Positions 1 to 8,478 are shown, numbered from the stretch's first letter. The stretch is DNA of 64,000 nucleotides from Psychroflexus aestuariivivens (GCF_004010055.1 NZ_RQVT01000003.1:1-64000); one strand, 5' to 3'. A program made the numbers and translations. The notes: generated from the letters alone by a model not told the origin.

Positions 1-1
1 A

Positions 2-163
2 AAACTCGACTGGCACATTGGCGACCAACAGCCGATCACCAATTGGCAACCACTGGCCAAAAAATGGATCGATGCCGCTCACAGTTTCAAAACAAGAGCC
101 AAACAAAATGACCTAAGTATTCATAACCTCAATGAAAACAAAACCTATGACGAGCCACTCTAA
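2..163 (+). CDS. C-terminal end of an unknown protein (partial)
   Basis: An open frame enters from the left edge and ends at a TAA at 161-163, giving about 53 residues with a protein-like composition (basic and aromatic, with a KKWIDAAHSF stretch). It overlaps the start of the ATPase gene at 132 by about 32 bases in another frame, which suggests translational coupling. I do not recognise the family. Genes placed like this before a small DnaC-like ATPase are often replication or mobilisation proteins of mobile elements, but that is inference. Confidence 0.55.
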   Translation, partial: KLDWHIGDQQPITNWQPLAKKWIDAAHSFKTRAKQNDLSIHNLNENKTYDEPL

Positions 164-842
164 ACTCAAAAAGCCCTACACCAAAACCGTCGATGGCATG
201 GTATACCCCATAGCAGAATACCACAACGACCGCCTAAGATATAATTTCAAGCAAATCCTAGTCTTCCTGGAAGCCTATGGCAAACATCAATTTGGTGAGA
301 AGTTCAAAATTTATGCAGTGGATAAGGATCTGATCTATAAACTCTGCATTTTTATGATTCGCGACAAAGTCCAATGCCAAAAGCATAACCTTGACATCAA
401 CAAAGGCATTTTGCTCACCGGTCCGGTTGGTGTTGGCAAAACCTCACTCATGCAAATTATACCAGAGATCTGCTTCAATTTACCCCATTATACACTGGTA
501 CCAACCCGAGACATCGCCTTTGAATACAACACTCATGGCAGTAAGACCATCACAAAATATGGCAATCAAAGCACTTTTTGCTTTGATGATTTAGGCATCG
601 AACCCATTGGCAGACACTACGGCAAAGATGCCAATACCATGACAGAAATTATCCTGAGCAGACACAAGCTCTTTGTAGATAATTGGCACTTACCACAGTA
701 TTTTTATTGGTATATGAGCCATTTCACAACCAATCTCAACGCCACAGAAATCGAACAACGCTATGGCAAAAGAACCCGATCCAAACTTCGCGAGATGGTC
801 AACCTTATCGCATTTCATCCCAACTCCAAAGACAAAAGATAA
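132..842 (+). CDS. DnaC/IstB-like P-loop ATPase
   Basis: This 236-residue protein has a Walker A motif GPVGVGKT at about residues 97-104 and a Walker B-like FCFDDLG at about 149-155, the layout of AAA+ ATPases of the DnaC/IstB type. Such proteins load a helicase or assist transposition; the substrate here is unknown. The start could be ATG 132 or ATG 147, and both overlap the upstream partial gene. The next frame (the gene split by an IS200 element) begins at its stop, so the three probably formed one operon of a mobile element. A full-length ATPase is well supported; its exact role is not. Confidence 0.75.
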   Translation: MKTKPMTSHSKLKKPYTKTVDGMVYPIAEYHNDRLRYNFKQILVFLEAYGKHQFGEKFKIYAVDKDLIYKLCIFMIRDKVQCQKHNLDINKGILLTGPVGVGKTSLMQIIPEICFNLPHYTLVPTRDIAFEYNTHGSKTITKYGNQSTFCFDDLGIEPIGRHYGKDANTMTEIILSRHKLFVDNWHLPQYFYWYMSHFTTNLNATEIEQRYGKRTRSKLREMVNLIAFHPNSKDKR

Positions 843-1102
843 ATCAACAACAATCACTAAAACCTAATAAAAAGAGACTCATATCAATCAAAACAGAATT
901 AAAAAAACAAGTCATTTATAACAACCCACAACACTTTTGGAGTTGGTTCAAGCAGAATGTCTATATGGTTCAAAACTATCCATCACGAGAAGCAATCGAA
1001 GAATTTATGAAAAGCTTTGAAATACATCTTGACTATTATTGCAAGGGCCTGTCATATACAGCCAGTTTTATGAGTGATATGATTTTAATTTACCTTAGAA
1101 AT

Positions 1103-1121
1103 CCACCTGTTTTACAGGTGG
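1103..1121. repeat. Left-end hairpin of the IS200-like element
   Basis: A perfect 8-bp stem CCACCTGT/ACAGGTGG encloses the loop TTT. It lies before tnpA, where TnpA of this family binds the left end as single-stranded DNA. Confidence 0.75.
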
Positions 1122-1155
1122 TGATGTTCTGAAGGCTGTGCCTTATATTTGCAAT

Positions 1156-1596
1156 ATGGGCAAATACAAGAAACTTAGTCATGTTATATACAAATGCGAG
1201 TATCACATTGTTTGGGTTCCTAAATATCGACTTCGTATTTTGAAAGGAGCAATAAGAGATTTGGTTGAAGCAGATATAAAAATGCTTTGTGAATGGAAAT
1301 CCTGTGAAGTTCAGGAACTGAATGTTCAAGAAGACCACATCCACTTACTTGTTTCGGTTCCACCAAAAGTTTCCATTTCAAAATTGATGGGAACATTGAA
1401 AGGGAAGATTGCGATAAAATTATTCAAGAGCTATCCTAAGTTGAAAAAGAAACCTTATTGGGGCAACCACTTTTGGGCAAGAGGGTATTTTGTAAGTACA
1501 GTAGGTTTAGACGAGGATATGATAAAGAAGTATGTCAAGTACCAAGAGAAGGAGGAGAGGAGAGTTGAAGATCAGCAACAAAGCTTCGATTTTTAG
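1156..1596 (+). CDS. tnpA: IS200/IS605-family transposase TnpA
   Basis: This 146-residue protein starts MGKYKKLSH and carries the HUH motif within EDHIHLLV and a C-terminal helix YVKYQEKEE with the expected catalytic tyrosine. The family uses that Tyr for single-strand transposition through 5'-phosphotyrosine links. An in-frame GTG at 1138 would add six residues, but the conserved family start is near the ATG. All key motifs are visible, so the gene may still be active. Confidence 0.9.
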   Translation: MGKYKKLSHVIYKCEYHIVWVPKYRLRILKGAIRDLVEADIKMLCEWKSCEVQELNVQEDHIHLLVSVPPKVSISKLMGTLKGKIAIKLFKSYPKLKKKPYWGNHFWARGYFVSTVGLDEDMIKKYVKYQEKEERRVEDQQQSFDF

Positions 1597-1635
1597 CTAT
1601 GTCATTTAATGCTCCCTATGGGGGCTAGCCAAAGC

Positions 1636-1652
1636 CACCTTCTAAGAAGGTG
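1636..1652. repeat. Right-end hairpin of the IS200-like element
   Basis: A perfect 7-bp stem CACCTTC/GAAGGTG with loop TAA lies 40 bases after the tnpA stop. It is the expected right-end subterminal palindrome. Confidence 0.7.
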
Positions 1653-2225
1653 TGATTTTTACTAAACTTCACTGCAAGAGGAAACCCAATATTTGTAGAG
1701 GCCATTGTCGCTTTAGTTTTTAATGCACCAGAATTAGATAAAATTGAGATTACAAGTTTTGAAGAAGCAGACATCACAGCAGAAGAGATTAAAGAAGGCT
1801 CTATCATTATCAAAACAGATAATTTAAGAATCCAATTCAATGAGCTGACTTACTATATCTATGAAATTTGTGAAGAATCAAGGCGTTTTGGGGTTTCGAT
1901 ATTTTGTCCAGAACTTGTTTTTATCAAAGACAAAGCAAAGCTTGTCAATGAAATCTATATGCATTTAGTTCGCTATTTAGGCGAGCAGTTCATCTATCAA
2001 AAAATACTAGACTTTAGTTTTTTAACAACACCAATCTCAGCGCAAGGAGAACCAATAGCATATTTCAAAGAAGACCTTGAAGATGATACTCACTTCTTAT
2101 ATTAAAACACTAAATTCTCATTATTGTTAGTAAAATAAATAGAAATCAATAAAATATATAGAAAAAGTTATATATTTTTGAGGTTATATACTAGTTGTGG
2201 CTCATTAAAAATGACAATCGAATAA

Positions 2226-4067
2226 ATGATAGAAATCCAATTACCAATCCCTTGGGATAATAAAAAGATAGAATTTGAAAAAATTCCTAATCTTATGTAT
2301 TTAGTCGGACCAAATGGCTCAGGAAAAACAAGGTTTGCAGAAAAATTAAGCCGACACCTTCCAAATTGTAGAACTTTAAGTGCGGATAGATTATCAGGAA
2401 TGTCAGCAAACCATAAAGGCTATGATGCCATTTTTGGTTCTGATACATTTGAAAAAGGTTTTAATAAAGAGCAATTTGGGCAATATATTACAAGTAGTAC
2501 AAAACTTGGGTACGGAATTGATGCTTTTGTTTTACTCGAAGAAAAATATGATTTAAGAATACAAATAGAAGCAACTCTTTCACAGCTTTTAAACCGAGAG
2601 ATTCGAATGGAATGGGATAGTGGAAGATTACAACCTATAGCCTATAACAGAGATACAGAAAAATCATATAAACTACACAAAGAAGAATGTCACGGAATTA
2701 AAGAATTACTGATTTTACTAACTCATTTGTATGATGACCAGTACGAATCTTTAATTATTGATGAGCCTGAATTGAACTTACATCCGCAGTTTCAATCATA
2801 TCTTATTCAGGAAATTAGACGAGTAGTTAAAAATGAAAAATATCGAAAGAAAAATATTGTTTTAATTACGCATTCCCCTTTTATTCTTGATATAAAAAAT
2901 TTAGAAGATTTAAAATCAATTATTTCCTTTAATACTAAATTTGATGTACCAGCACATTTAATGAATCTTGGGGACGAAAAATTGGCTCAATTTGAAAATT
3001 TAATTTCTCAACTAAACGTACATCACAAACAATTATTCTTTGCAGATAGTCCGATTTTTGTTGAAGGTATTTTTGACTCTATATTTTTTCACTCAATTCA
3101 AAACAAAAGGGGTGTCTCTTTTGAAGGTGCGGGAAGCTGTATTATTGATGTTGGTGGCAACAATCAGATAGTGAATTACTTTTATTTATCTCAGTATTTA
3201 GGAAAACATTCATATTATGTATTCGATTTAGACAGCTTATTTACTTATAAACTTAGGAAAGGTGCTGACACTTCTGATTTGATAAAAGATTATTTAAGTT
3301 CTATTGGAGCAGGTGAGAATTTCCAAAGTGCTGTTACTGACCTTGAACGAAATTTAAAACAACATATTGAAAAAATCAGAGATAATGAAGTACCTGAAAG
3401 CTTATCTGATTTAAAAGAATTCATTGTTAAATCTTTAGCTGAAAATAATCCTGATTCTTGGAAAAAAGCTAGAACGGCTTTTTTAATTCAATTGAACACT
3501 AATAAAGATTCATTTCAAGATTTTATAGAAAACAGGTCACTCATCTTCATAAAATCAAAGATAGATAGTGTAATTAATTCATTGAAAAAGAATCAAGTAT
3601 ATCTATTATCAAATGGAGCACTTGAAAACTATTTCCCTTCTTATCAAGGGAATAAATATAAAATTCAAGAAGACTTAAAAAGGAAAGCTCTAGGGGATGA
3701 ACTTCAAATAATTAATCAGTTAAATGATTCCGAATTAAAATCTAGATACAATGGATTATATGAGATATTGCTTGACTTGCCTTCATCAAGTAAAATTGAT
3801 TATAAAGTGCAAATAAAAAACTTATTATCTGACCTAATTTTTAATATTCAAAAGGGAGCTAACAATAAATCTTTTAATTCTAAAGAATCTATAGTTAACT
3901 ATCTAGGTAATGAATGGAAAGCAATTTCTAGAGTCTTGGAAATTAAAAGTTTTGAAATAAAAGAGGTTGGTTATTCTTGTAAACTACAAATATTTGATAA
4001 TTGGGAATTGGGTGAGATAATATACGAATTTAATGAAGATACTAATCCATCTAAAATTGAGATATAA
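2226..4067 (+). CDS. OLD-like ATPase with TOPRIM nuclease domain
   Basis: The 613-residue protein has an ABC-type ATPase in its first half: Walker A GPNGSGKT at about 28-35, Walker B SLIIDEPELNLHP at about 177, and a following ITHSPF. A TOPRIM-like half follows, with FVEGIFDS at about 278 and the acidic FDLDS at about 334. This is the arrangement of OLD-family nucleases, several of which act in phage defence (OLD, GajA of Gabija, AriAB of PARIS). No GajB-like helicase is next to it, so a stand-alone OLD-type enzyme is most likely. The gene sits alone between the split gene and a cassette-end repeat at 4076. Function as defence is inference. Confidence 0.75.
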   Translation: MIEIQLPIPWDNKKIEFEKIPNLMYLVGPNGSGKTRFAEKLSRHLPNCRTLSADRLSGMSANHKGYDAIFGSDTFEKGFNKEQFGQYITSSTKLGYGIDAFVLLEEKYDLRIQIEATLSQLLNREIRMEWDSGRLQPIAYNRDTEKSYKLHKEECHGIKELLILLTHLYDDQYESLIIDEPELNLHPQFQSYLIQEIRRVVKNEKYRKKNIVLITHSPFILDIKNLEDLKSIISFNTKFDVPAHLMNLGDEKLAQFENLISQLNVHHKQLFFADSPIFVEGIFDSIFFHSIQNKRGVSFEGAGSCIIDVGGNNQIVNYFYLSQYLGKHSYYVFDLDSLFTYKLRKGADTSDLIKDYLSSIGAGENFQSAVTDLERNLKQHIEKIRDNEVPESLSDLKEFIVKSLAENNPDSWKKARTAFLIQLNTNKDSFQDFIENRSLIFIKSKIDSVINSLKKNQVYLLSNGALENYFPSYQGNKYKIQEDLKRKALGDELQIINQLNDSELKSRYNGLYEILLDLPSSSKIDYKVQIKNLLSDLIFNIQKGANNKSFNSKESIVNYLGNEWKAISRVLEIKSFEIKEVGYSCKLQIFDNWELGEIIYEFNEDTNPSKIEI

Positions 4068-4075
4068 TAACGAGC

Positions 4076-4106
4076 CACAACAATGTATAAAAATAATAGC
4101 GGTTTA
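4076..4106. repeat. 31-bp repeat, copy 1 (attC-like left arm)
   Basis: This sequence, which includes GTATAAAAATAATAGCGG, recurs without mismatch at 63692-63722, and weaker similarity continues for about 16 bp (CTAAA-CCAAAGT in both). It begins 9 bases after the OLD-like gene. At the right end of the window the same arm pairs with a complementary arm to make an attC-like palindrome. Here the complementary arm is missing, so this copy looks truncated. Confidence 0.8.
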
Positions 4107-4227
4107 GTTACTAAAGCCAAAGTCTAGCGTATATTGCACCAAATTGAAACAAAGTCATTCATTTTCAATTGATTATACGATTCTACATTTTCTTTAATAT
4201 CATCTAATATCAATTGATTTCAACATT

Positions 4228-4250
4228 TGTTGTACCTATGTTGTACCTGA
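4228..4250 (+). repeat. 23-bp direct repeat upstream of integrase, copy 1
   Basis: The 23 bp beginning TGTTGTACCTATG recur exactly at 4313-4335, 85 bp away. Each copy itself contains the unit TTGTACCT twice. Paired direct repeats next to a tyrosine recombinase are typical of arm-type binding sites for integrase or excisionase. Confidence 0.75.
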
Positions 4251-4312
4251 AAAGAACAATAATTTCGTATCTTTATGGTGTACTTAGGTAAAGGAATACA
4301 TTCAAAATGGAA

Positions 4313-4335
4313 TGTTGTACCTATGTTGTACCTGA
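4313..4335 (+). repeat. 23-bp direct repeat upstream of integrase, copy 2
   Basis: Exact second copy of the repeat at 4228, ending 30 bp before the integrase start codon. A binding event here could also affect integrase transcription. Confidence 0.75.
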
Positions 4336-4365
4336 TTTGACTTTCGTACTCAAAACAGGTCAATT

Positions 4366-5580
4366 ATGTCATCAAACGCAAAGATAGTTCTACGTAAAAA
4401 ACCAAACAGTAAAGGGCTTTACCCATTAGCTGTTCGAATTACAAAAAATCGTCGTTCAACATATCAATATATAGGTCATTATATTGACATAGAGGATTGG
4501 GACGAAAAAAATATTCGAGTAAGAAAGTCTAATTCAAATGCTGATAGTTTAAACAAGTTGCTATCACAGGAACTCTCGAACGCCAATAAAGCACTTATTG
4601 ACTTACAATCCGAGCATAAAGATGCATCTGCCAACCAAATCAAAAAAGAGATATATGCCTCGGGAAACTCTGCTACCTTTTTTGAACTAGCACAAGAGCA
4701 TCTGGACGAATTGGAAATCGCCGAAAAATTAAACCGCTTATCTACGGATAGTGCTTTGGTTAGCTATGTCATAAAGTTTAATAAATCAAAACAGTTGGCT
4801 TTTCAGGAAATTAACGAACGCTTCCTAAAAAAGCTGATGATATATTTGAAAGCCAAACACGAACTTTCAGAAACATCAGTAATGAACATCTTAGTCCTCA
4901 TTAGGTTGTTGTTCAACAGAGCTATTAAGCTCAAAATAGTTAGTAGGGAATTATATCCTTTTGGTGGTGACAAGATTAAAATTAAGTTTCCAGAAACAAG
5001 CAAAGTCGGGTTGAATATTATTGAAGTAAGAGCCATAGAAGCTCTTGAGAATTTAACTTTGAGTGAAATACACACTCGAAATGTCTGGCTCTTTAGTTTT
5101 AATTTTGCCGGAATGCGAGTTACCGATGTATTGTGGACAAAGTGGTCTGACATATACGACAAAAGGTTGCATTATAGAATGAACAAAAACTCAAAATTAC
5201 TATCATTAAAAATTCCAGATAAGGTTTTCAAAATTTTAGATTATTACAAAGAAGACAAAAGATATGCAACCGATTTTGTTTTTCCCGAATTGAAAAAAGC
5301 GAATCTCGATGATGCAAAAGATGTCTATAACAAGAGAAAGACAGCTACCAAGAAATTTAATGACAACTTAAAATCTATAGCTAAAAAGGCAAAAATTGAT
5401 AAGAAAATTACAATGCATATTGCGAGGCATACCTTTGGCAATATTGCTGGTGATACCATCCATCCCTTTATGCTGCAAAAATTGTATCGTCATAGCGATT
5501 TAAAAACCACATTGAACTATCAAGCTAATTTTATTCACAAAGAAGCAGATGATGCTTTGGATAGTGTGGTAAATTTTTGA
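4366..5580 (+). CDS. Tyrosine recombinase (site-specific integrase)
   Basis: The 404-residue protein has the Bacteroidota integrase layout: an N-terminal arm-binding region (about 1-90), a SAM-like core-binding region (about 95-200) and a catalytic domain. Catalytic residues are visible: Arg in FAGMRVTDVLW, His and Arg in HIARHTF, His in LYRHSD and the nucleophile Tyr in TLNYQ. The family cuts and rejoins DNA at attachment sites of conjugative transposons and islands. The full length and all residues suggest an active enzyme. It probably mobilises the neighbouring genes, but the att sites cannot be fixed from this window. Confidence 0.92.
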   Translation: MSSNAKIVLRKKPNSKGLYPLAVRITKNRRSTYQYIGHYIDIEDWDEKNIRVRKSNSNADSLNKLLSQELSNANKALIDLQSEHKDASANQIKKEIYASGNSATFFELAQEHLDELEIAEKLNRLSTDSALVSYVIKFNKSKQLAFQEINERFLKKLMIYLKAKHELSETSVMNILVLIRLLFNRAIKLKIVSRELYPFGGDKIKIKFPETSKVGLNIIEVRAIEALENLTLSEIHTRNVWLFSFNFAGMRVTDVLWTKWSDIYDKRLHYRMNKNSKLLSLKIPDKVFKILDYYKEDKRYATDFVFPELKKANLDDAKDVYNKRKTATKKFNDNLKSIAKKAKIDKKITMHIARHTFGNIAGDTIHPFMLQKLYRHSDLKTTLNYQANFIHKEADDALDSVVNF

Positions 5581-5665
5581 ACTATTATCAGCCATCTGCA
5601 AATATTTTAAAGTCATATTTCAACATATTCAATTGCCATTCCCTTACCTTTACCAACATAATTTT

Positions 5666-6577
5666 ATGTTTATGGTGTTAAAGGTTAAATGGACTGAATT
5701 TAAAAGTAGTCTTGAAAATTTTCAGTCCGAAGGAAATGCGCTTATTAAAAAATATAAAGCAGCAAGAACTGAGGATTTATTAAATGAATTGAAAGAGGAA
5801 AAACAATCGTGGGAAAGCGATGTAATCAGTTATGTAAAGGCTTCTTTTGACCCTGAACACACCAATTTTGCATACGAGTTTAAGGCTCAACAAGGATATA
5901 ATTTCGGAATGAAATTAGGTATCGACCAAAGAGTCAAAAACACTATTCAAACCATTAAAGATGAAATTAATGGGCTTGATTACTATTTAAAAATATTATT
6001 CATTTCAGATGCTATTGTGCGAGCTGATGACATTGATTTAGAAGAGCGTAAAAACCTTGATACCGAAGGCATTCTTGACCTTATACTTTCTAAACTATAT
6101 GAACTGTATAATGATGGGAGATATCATTCTATTAAATGGATTCTTGAAGGTAACGGCGTAAAGTTAAATGGTCGTAGCGAGGATTGGGACTATAGTAGAA
6201 TGCTTGAAGAACGAGGCATCATTGAGACTATGAATGGTCGCGAGGTAAATGCCAAACTAAAACTTGAGGGAAAGTATGCCATTGAACAAGCCAGAAAAGC
6301 CCAAGTACCTGACTACTCAAAAATCAGCGATTCTGATGAAGAATTAAAAGAACTTTTGAAAGAGATATTATCCGAGATTAAAAAATCAGGATATGGTCAA
6401 CAAATCATCTTCGATGAGTTTGATGAGCTGCGCAAAGACATTCCGCATCTTAGCAAAAAATCGTTTGGTCAGTTATTAAAATCAAAACTTGGCGATTTGG
6501 TCGCAGCCAAAGCCTTTGACAAAGCTATCGCCAGCGACATATTCAAACAATTTACTAACCAAATATTTCCATTTTAA
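5666..6577 (+). CDS. Helical/winged-helix-like protein of a candidate defence pair
   Basis: The protein has about 303 residues from ATG 5666; an in-frame TTG at 5633 and ATG 5672 are alternatives. The first 100 residues are charged and helical. The middle (about 130-215) has an LDLILSKLYELYNDGRYHSI...LEERGIIE pattern that looks like a winged helix followed by an EGKYAIEQ strand-helix. The C-terminal third is again helical. I do not recognise a family. The stop is only 3 bases before the nuclease gene at 6581, so the two are almost certainly co-transcribed. The position after an integrase, with a nuclease partner, suggests a defence role, which is inference. Confidence 0.6.
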   Translation: MFMVLKVKWTEFKSSLENFQSEGNALIKKYKAARTEDLLNELKEEKQSWESDVISYVKASFDPEHTNFAYEFKAQQGYNFGMKLGIDQRVKNTIQTIKDEINGLDYYLKILFISDAIVRADDIDLEERKNLDTEGILDLILSKLYELYNDGRYHSIKWILEGNGVKLNGRSEDWDYSRMLEERGIIETMNGREVNAKLKLEGKYAIEQARKAQVPDYSKISDSDEELKELLKEILSEIKKSGYGQQIIFDEFDELRKDIPHLSKKSFGQLLKSKLGDLVAAKAFDKAIASDIFKQFTNQIFPF

Positions 6578-6580
6578 CGT

Positions 6581-7360
6581 ATGAGAATATGGGCAGGTAT
6601 TAAAAATAGAATAGTTCAATTCTTCCGAAAAGAACCACCACCAGAATATGAGGTGACAGAATATGTGTTTTCGGATAGACAACCTCTTGATGGTTCTTCG
6701 ACCATTTCATTTTTCGTAAACAATCCCAAGCCAGATGTAAGTGTTACCAGAACTTTTGATAGCGAAGACCAAGCCGTTAATTGGCTTATGGAAAATCGAG
6801 ATTTCAAAAAGATGTTATTTAGTAATGTATTTCCATCCGCAAATTCGGTGAAATACCAATGTGGCGTTAAAGAACCTATCACAATCCCAAACAAAATGCC
6901 AGGGGATATTGACATTCTTCTGTATGAACAAGGAAAGGAACAAAATGCGGTTGGAATAGAATGTAAAATAGTAAAAACCGAATCGCTTGAAAATCAACCA
7001 CCAAAAATAAACAAGATTACAAGCGTTCAAAAAAAGGGAACTATTCAGGCAAATGGATATACCGAAATTGGATTCAACAGGGTTTATCTGCTAATCATAC
7101 TATTGGATGATGGCCGGCATTACAAAAACCCCAATGTTATGTTCAGAACTACACCTTTTAAATGGTTGAAAGAATTGTATGGTTTTGACTGGCAAACCCG
7201 AATGAGTGATGATATTGGAATTATTTACGTTCACATAAATCAATTTACTACTAACCATATAAATCAGACCAAAGGATTGGGATTGCGTGTAGAACGTGAA
7301 GCAATACCAATTTTACAACCTGAAGAACTAACTGATAAAATCAAAAAACTGGATTCATAG
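6581..7360 (+). CDS. PD-(D/E)XK-like nuclease of the candidate defence pair
   Basis: The 259-residue protein has GDIDILLYEQ followed by VGIECKIVKTE at about 112-132, matching the D...ExK core of restriction-like nucleases, then a GTIQANGYTEIGFNRVYLL strand-helix-strand typical of the fold's second half. The N-terminus is basic and the first 110 residues are not recognised. It lies 3 bases after the winged-helix-like gene and 6 bases before a truncated HNH-like frame. It may cut DNA as the effector of a two- or three-gene system. The fold call rests on motif reading only. Confidence 0.6.
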   Translation: MRIWAGIKNRIVQFFRKEPPPEYEVTEYVFSDRQPLDGSSTISFFVNNPKPDVSVTRTFDSEDQAVNWLMENRDFKKMLFSNVFPSANSVKYQCGVKEPITIPNKMPGDIDILLYEQGKEQNAVGIECKIVKTESLENQPPKINKITSVQKKGTIQANGYTEIGFNRVYLLIILLDDGRHYKNPNVMFRTTPFKWLKELYGFDWQTRMSDDIGIIYVHINQFTTNHINQTKGLGLRVEREAIPILQPEELTDKIKKLDS

Positions 7361-7366
7361 GATAAT

Positions 7367-7459
7367 TTGAAACGTAAAGGAACTTGCAGGATATGCGGAA
7401 ATCATAGTAAACTAACGTTTGAGCACGTTACACGAGAGTGTAAACTGAACTCTCTATAG
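7367..7459 (+). pseudogene. Truncated HNH-like reading frame
   Basis: A short frame from TTG 7367 to TAG 7459 reads KGTCRICGNHSKLTFEHV and then loses sense. A CxxC pair followed by an EH residue pair resembles the start of HNH nucleases that begin with a zinc knuckle. The match stops near 7440, where the sequence joins the convergent metal-resistance block. This is probably the third gene of the defence operon, cut by a recombination event. Confidence 0.4.
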
Positions 7460-7477
7460 TTTGCCTGATTCATTTTC

Positions 7478-8251
7478 TCAAGTGCTCGGTTCTTGCCTAA
7501 AACATTCCACCAACATCCCATAAAGTTCTGGATGTTTTCTTTTTAGTAAATCCGCTCGTTCAAAAAAATACTCTGAAGCAACCGCAAAGAATTCAGCTTG
7601 ATTTGTTCCACCATATTTACGAATATCTGAATGGTTATCGTTAATCGCTTCCATTTCTTTATGGATTAAGTTTAACCAAGGTATGGCATATTGATGTTCC
7701 ATTAGCCGCTCTGGCACACCGTCTGTTCTATCGTCCAACTTATCTATAAGGTGCACAAATTCGTGTATGCCAGTATTGCTTTTATCGGTTGTATTTTTAA
7801 AGCCGTGGTACAATGCTTTTTTAGATAAAATCATTTGCTTCTCAAAACGTCCATTCCCAACTATTCCACCAATATTTCTTGAGTTATCCTTACTACTAAA
7901 TTGCATATCCTCATTAAAATAATCTGGATATAAAAGGATACCGCTTAAGTTGGTGTAATGCCATTCTTTAAAACCAAAAACAGGGATTACTGCGCTTGCC
8001 GCAATTAAAATCTTATCCAATTCTTCCAATTCAAACTGCACAGCATCGATATAGACCTCTCTTAAAAATTGCATCATTTTTTGCTGAAAAATAAGCTGCC
8101 TATCTTTTGAAAGGTTTCTATAAAACAGCACATTATCCATCAGTAATTTGTGCCAATCCTCTGGAAATGGCTTTACACTATGGCGTTTCGCTTTTCTATA
8201 AAAATGAACAGCAAAGAGAACAATCACAACTGAAATTAAAATGTAAGCCAT
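7478..8251 (-). CDS. MtfA-like zinc peptidase, membrane-anchored
   Basis: The 257-residue protein begins with one membrane helix (about 2-18) and has the HExxH-type zinc site in GIHEFVHLID, as in the M90/MtfA family. MtfA of Escherichia coli is a zinc peptidase linked to control of the glucose regulator Mlc; members in other phyla are mostly uncharacterised. It is the last gene of the mer/cop operon, 14 bases after the copper chaperone, so it may act in metal or envelope stress. The family call is good; the substrate is unknown. Confidence 0.8.
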   Translation of the reverse strand: MAYILISVVIVLFAVHFYRKAKRHSVKPFPEDWHKLLMDNVLFYRNLSKDRQLIFQQKMMQFLREVYIDAVQFELEELDKILIAASAVIPVFGFKEWHYTNLSGILLYPDYFNEDMQFSSKDNSRNIGGIVGNGRFEKQMILSKKALYHGFKNTTDKSNTGIHEFVHLIDKLDDRTDGVPERLMEHQYAIPWLNLIHKEMEAINDNHSDIRKYGGTNQAEFFAVASEYFFERADLLKRKHPELYGMLVECFRQEPST

Positions 8252-8265
8252 ATTAAAAAAACGTA

Positions 8266-8478
8266 TTAATCTACAGGTTCGGCCTTAAATCCTACTTTTT
8301 GCAAAGTTGATTTTACGTCTTCTTCGGTTGCACCATCGCTTTCAATGGTTAGGATTTTATCAGGATTAGAGGTATCTACTTCCCAACTTTCTACACCTTC
8401 TTGTTTGTTAAAAAAAGGGGTTACTTTCGATATACACCCACCACAATTGATATTTGTTTTAAATTTTAAAGTTTTCAT
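8266..8478 (-). CDS. Copper chaperone, HMA domain (CopZ-like)
   Basis: The 70-residue protein is one heavy-metal-associated domain with the metal site NCGGC at about residues 11-15. Such cytosolic proteins bind Cu(I) through two cysteines and pass it to P1B ATPases. It lies 20 bases after copA on the same strand, which fits a CopZ-CopA pair. Its GGC variant resembles the small HMA protein at 36328. Confidence 0.88.
   Translation of the reverse strand: MKTLKFKTNINCGGCISKVTPFFNKQEGVESWEVDTSNPDKILTIESDGATEEDVKSTLQKVGFKAEPVD

Larger units (their letters stand above)
1088..1661 (+). mobile_element. IS200/IS605-type element, tnpA only (ends approximate)
   Basis: A single HUH transposase gene is bracketed by two short perfect hairpins. 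The left one is at 1103-1121 (8-bp stem CCACCTGT, 3-nt loop) and the right one at 1636-1652 (7-bp stem CACCTTC, 3-nt loop). IS200-family elements have no terminal inverted repeats but do have subterminal hairpins like these, and they insert without target duplication. The outer limits are estimated from where the interrupted gene resumes. No tnpB accessory gene is present. At about 570 bp it is compact. Confidence 0.8.
842..2105 (+). pseudogene. Unknown gene split by an IS200-like insertion
   Basis: Two protein-like frames flank the small insertion element. The 5' part runs from about 842 to 1087 (first ATG at 965; no clear start before it). The 3' part runs from about 1662 to a TAA at 2103-2105 and contains FTARGNPIFVEAIVALVF and a long acidic tail. 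The frames rejoin in phase if about 574 bp are removed, so the gene was probably intact before the insertion. I do not recognise the protein. It followed the ATPase directly and was probably part of the same operon. Confidence 0.6.
4107..4365. other. Non-coding leader of the integrase gene
   Basis: I see no gene in this stretch. It holds the truncated attC-like arm on its left and two copies of a 23-bp repeat close to the integrase start. A simple recombination boundary near 4120-4140 would explain the loss of the second attC-like arm. Confidence 0.5.

Noticed and set aside
683..1132. A start for the split gene at ATG 683
   Set aside because: It would lie deep inside the ATPase gene in another frame, and the first 50 residues look non-protein-like.
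1090..1344. Minus-strand frame over the IS200 transposase
   Set aside because: It is the complement of the tnpA gene and lacks any protein pattern.
2226..4067. Gabija (GajA) call
   Set aside because: No GajB-like helicase gene follows, so only an OLD-like label is justified.
4228..4335. CRISPR-like array
   Set aside because: Only two copies with one spacer, no cas genes, and an integrase next door; arm sites are more likely.
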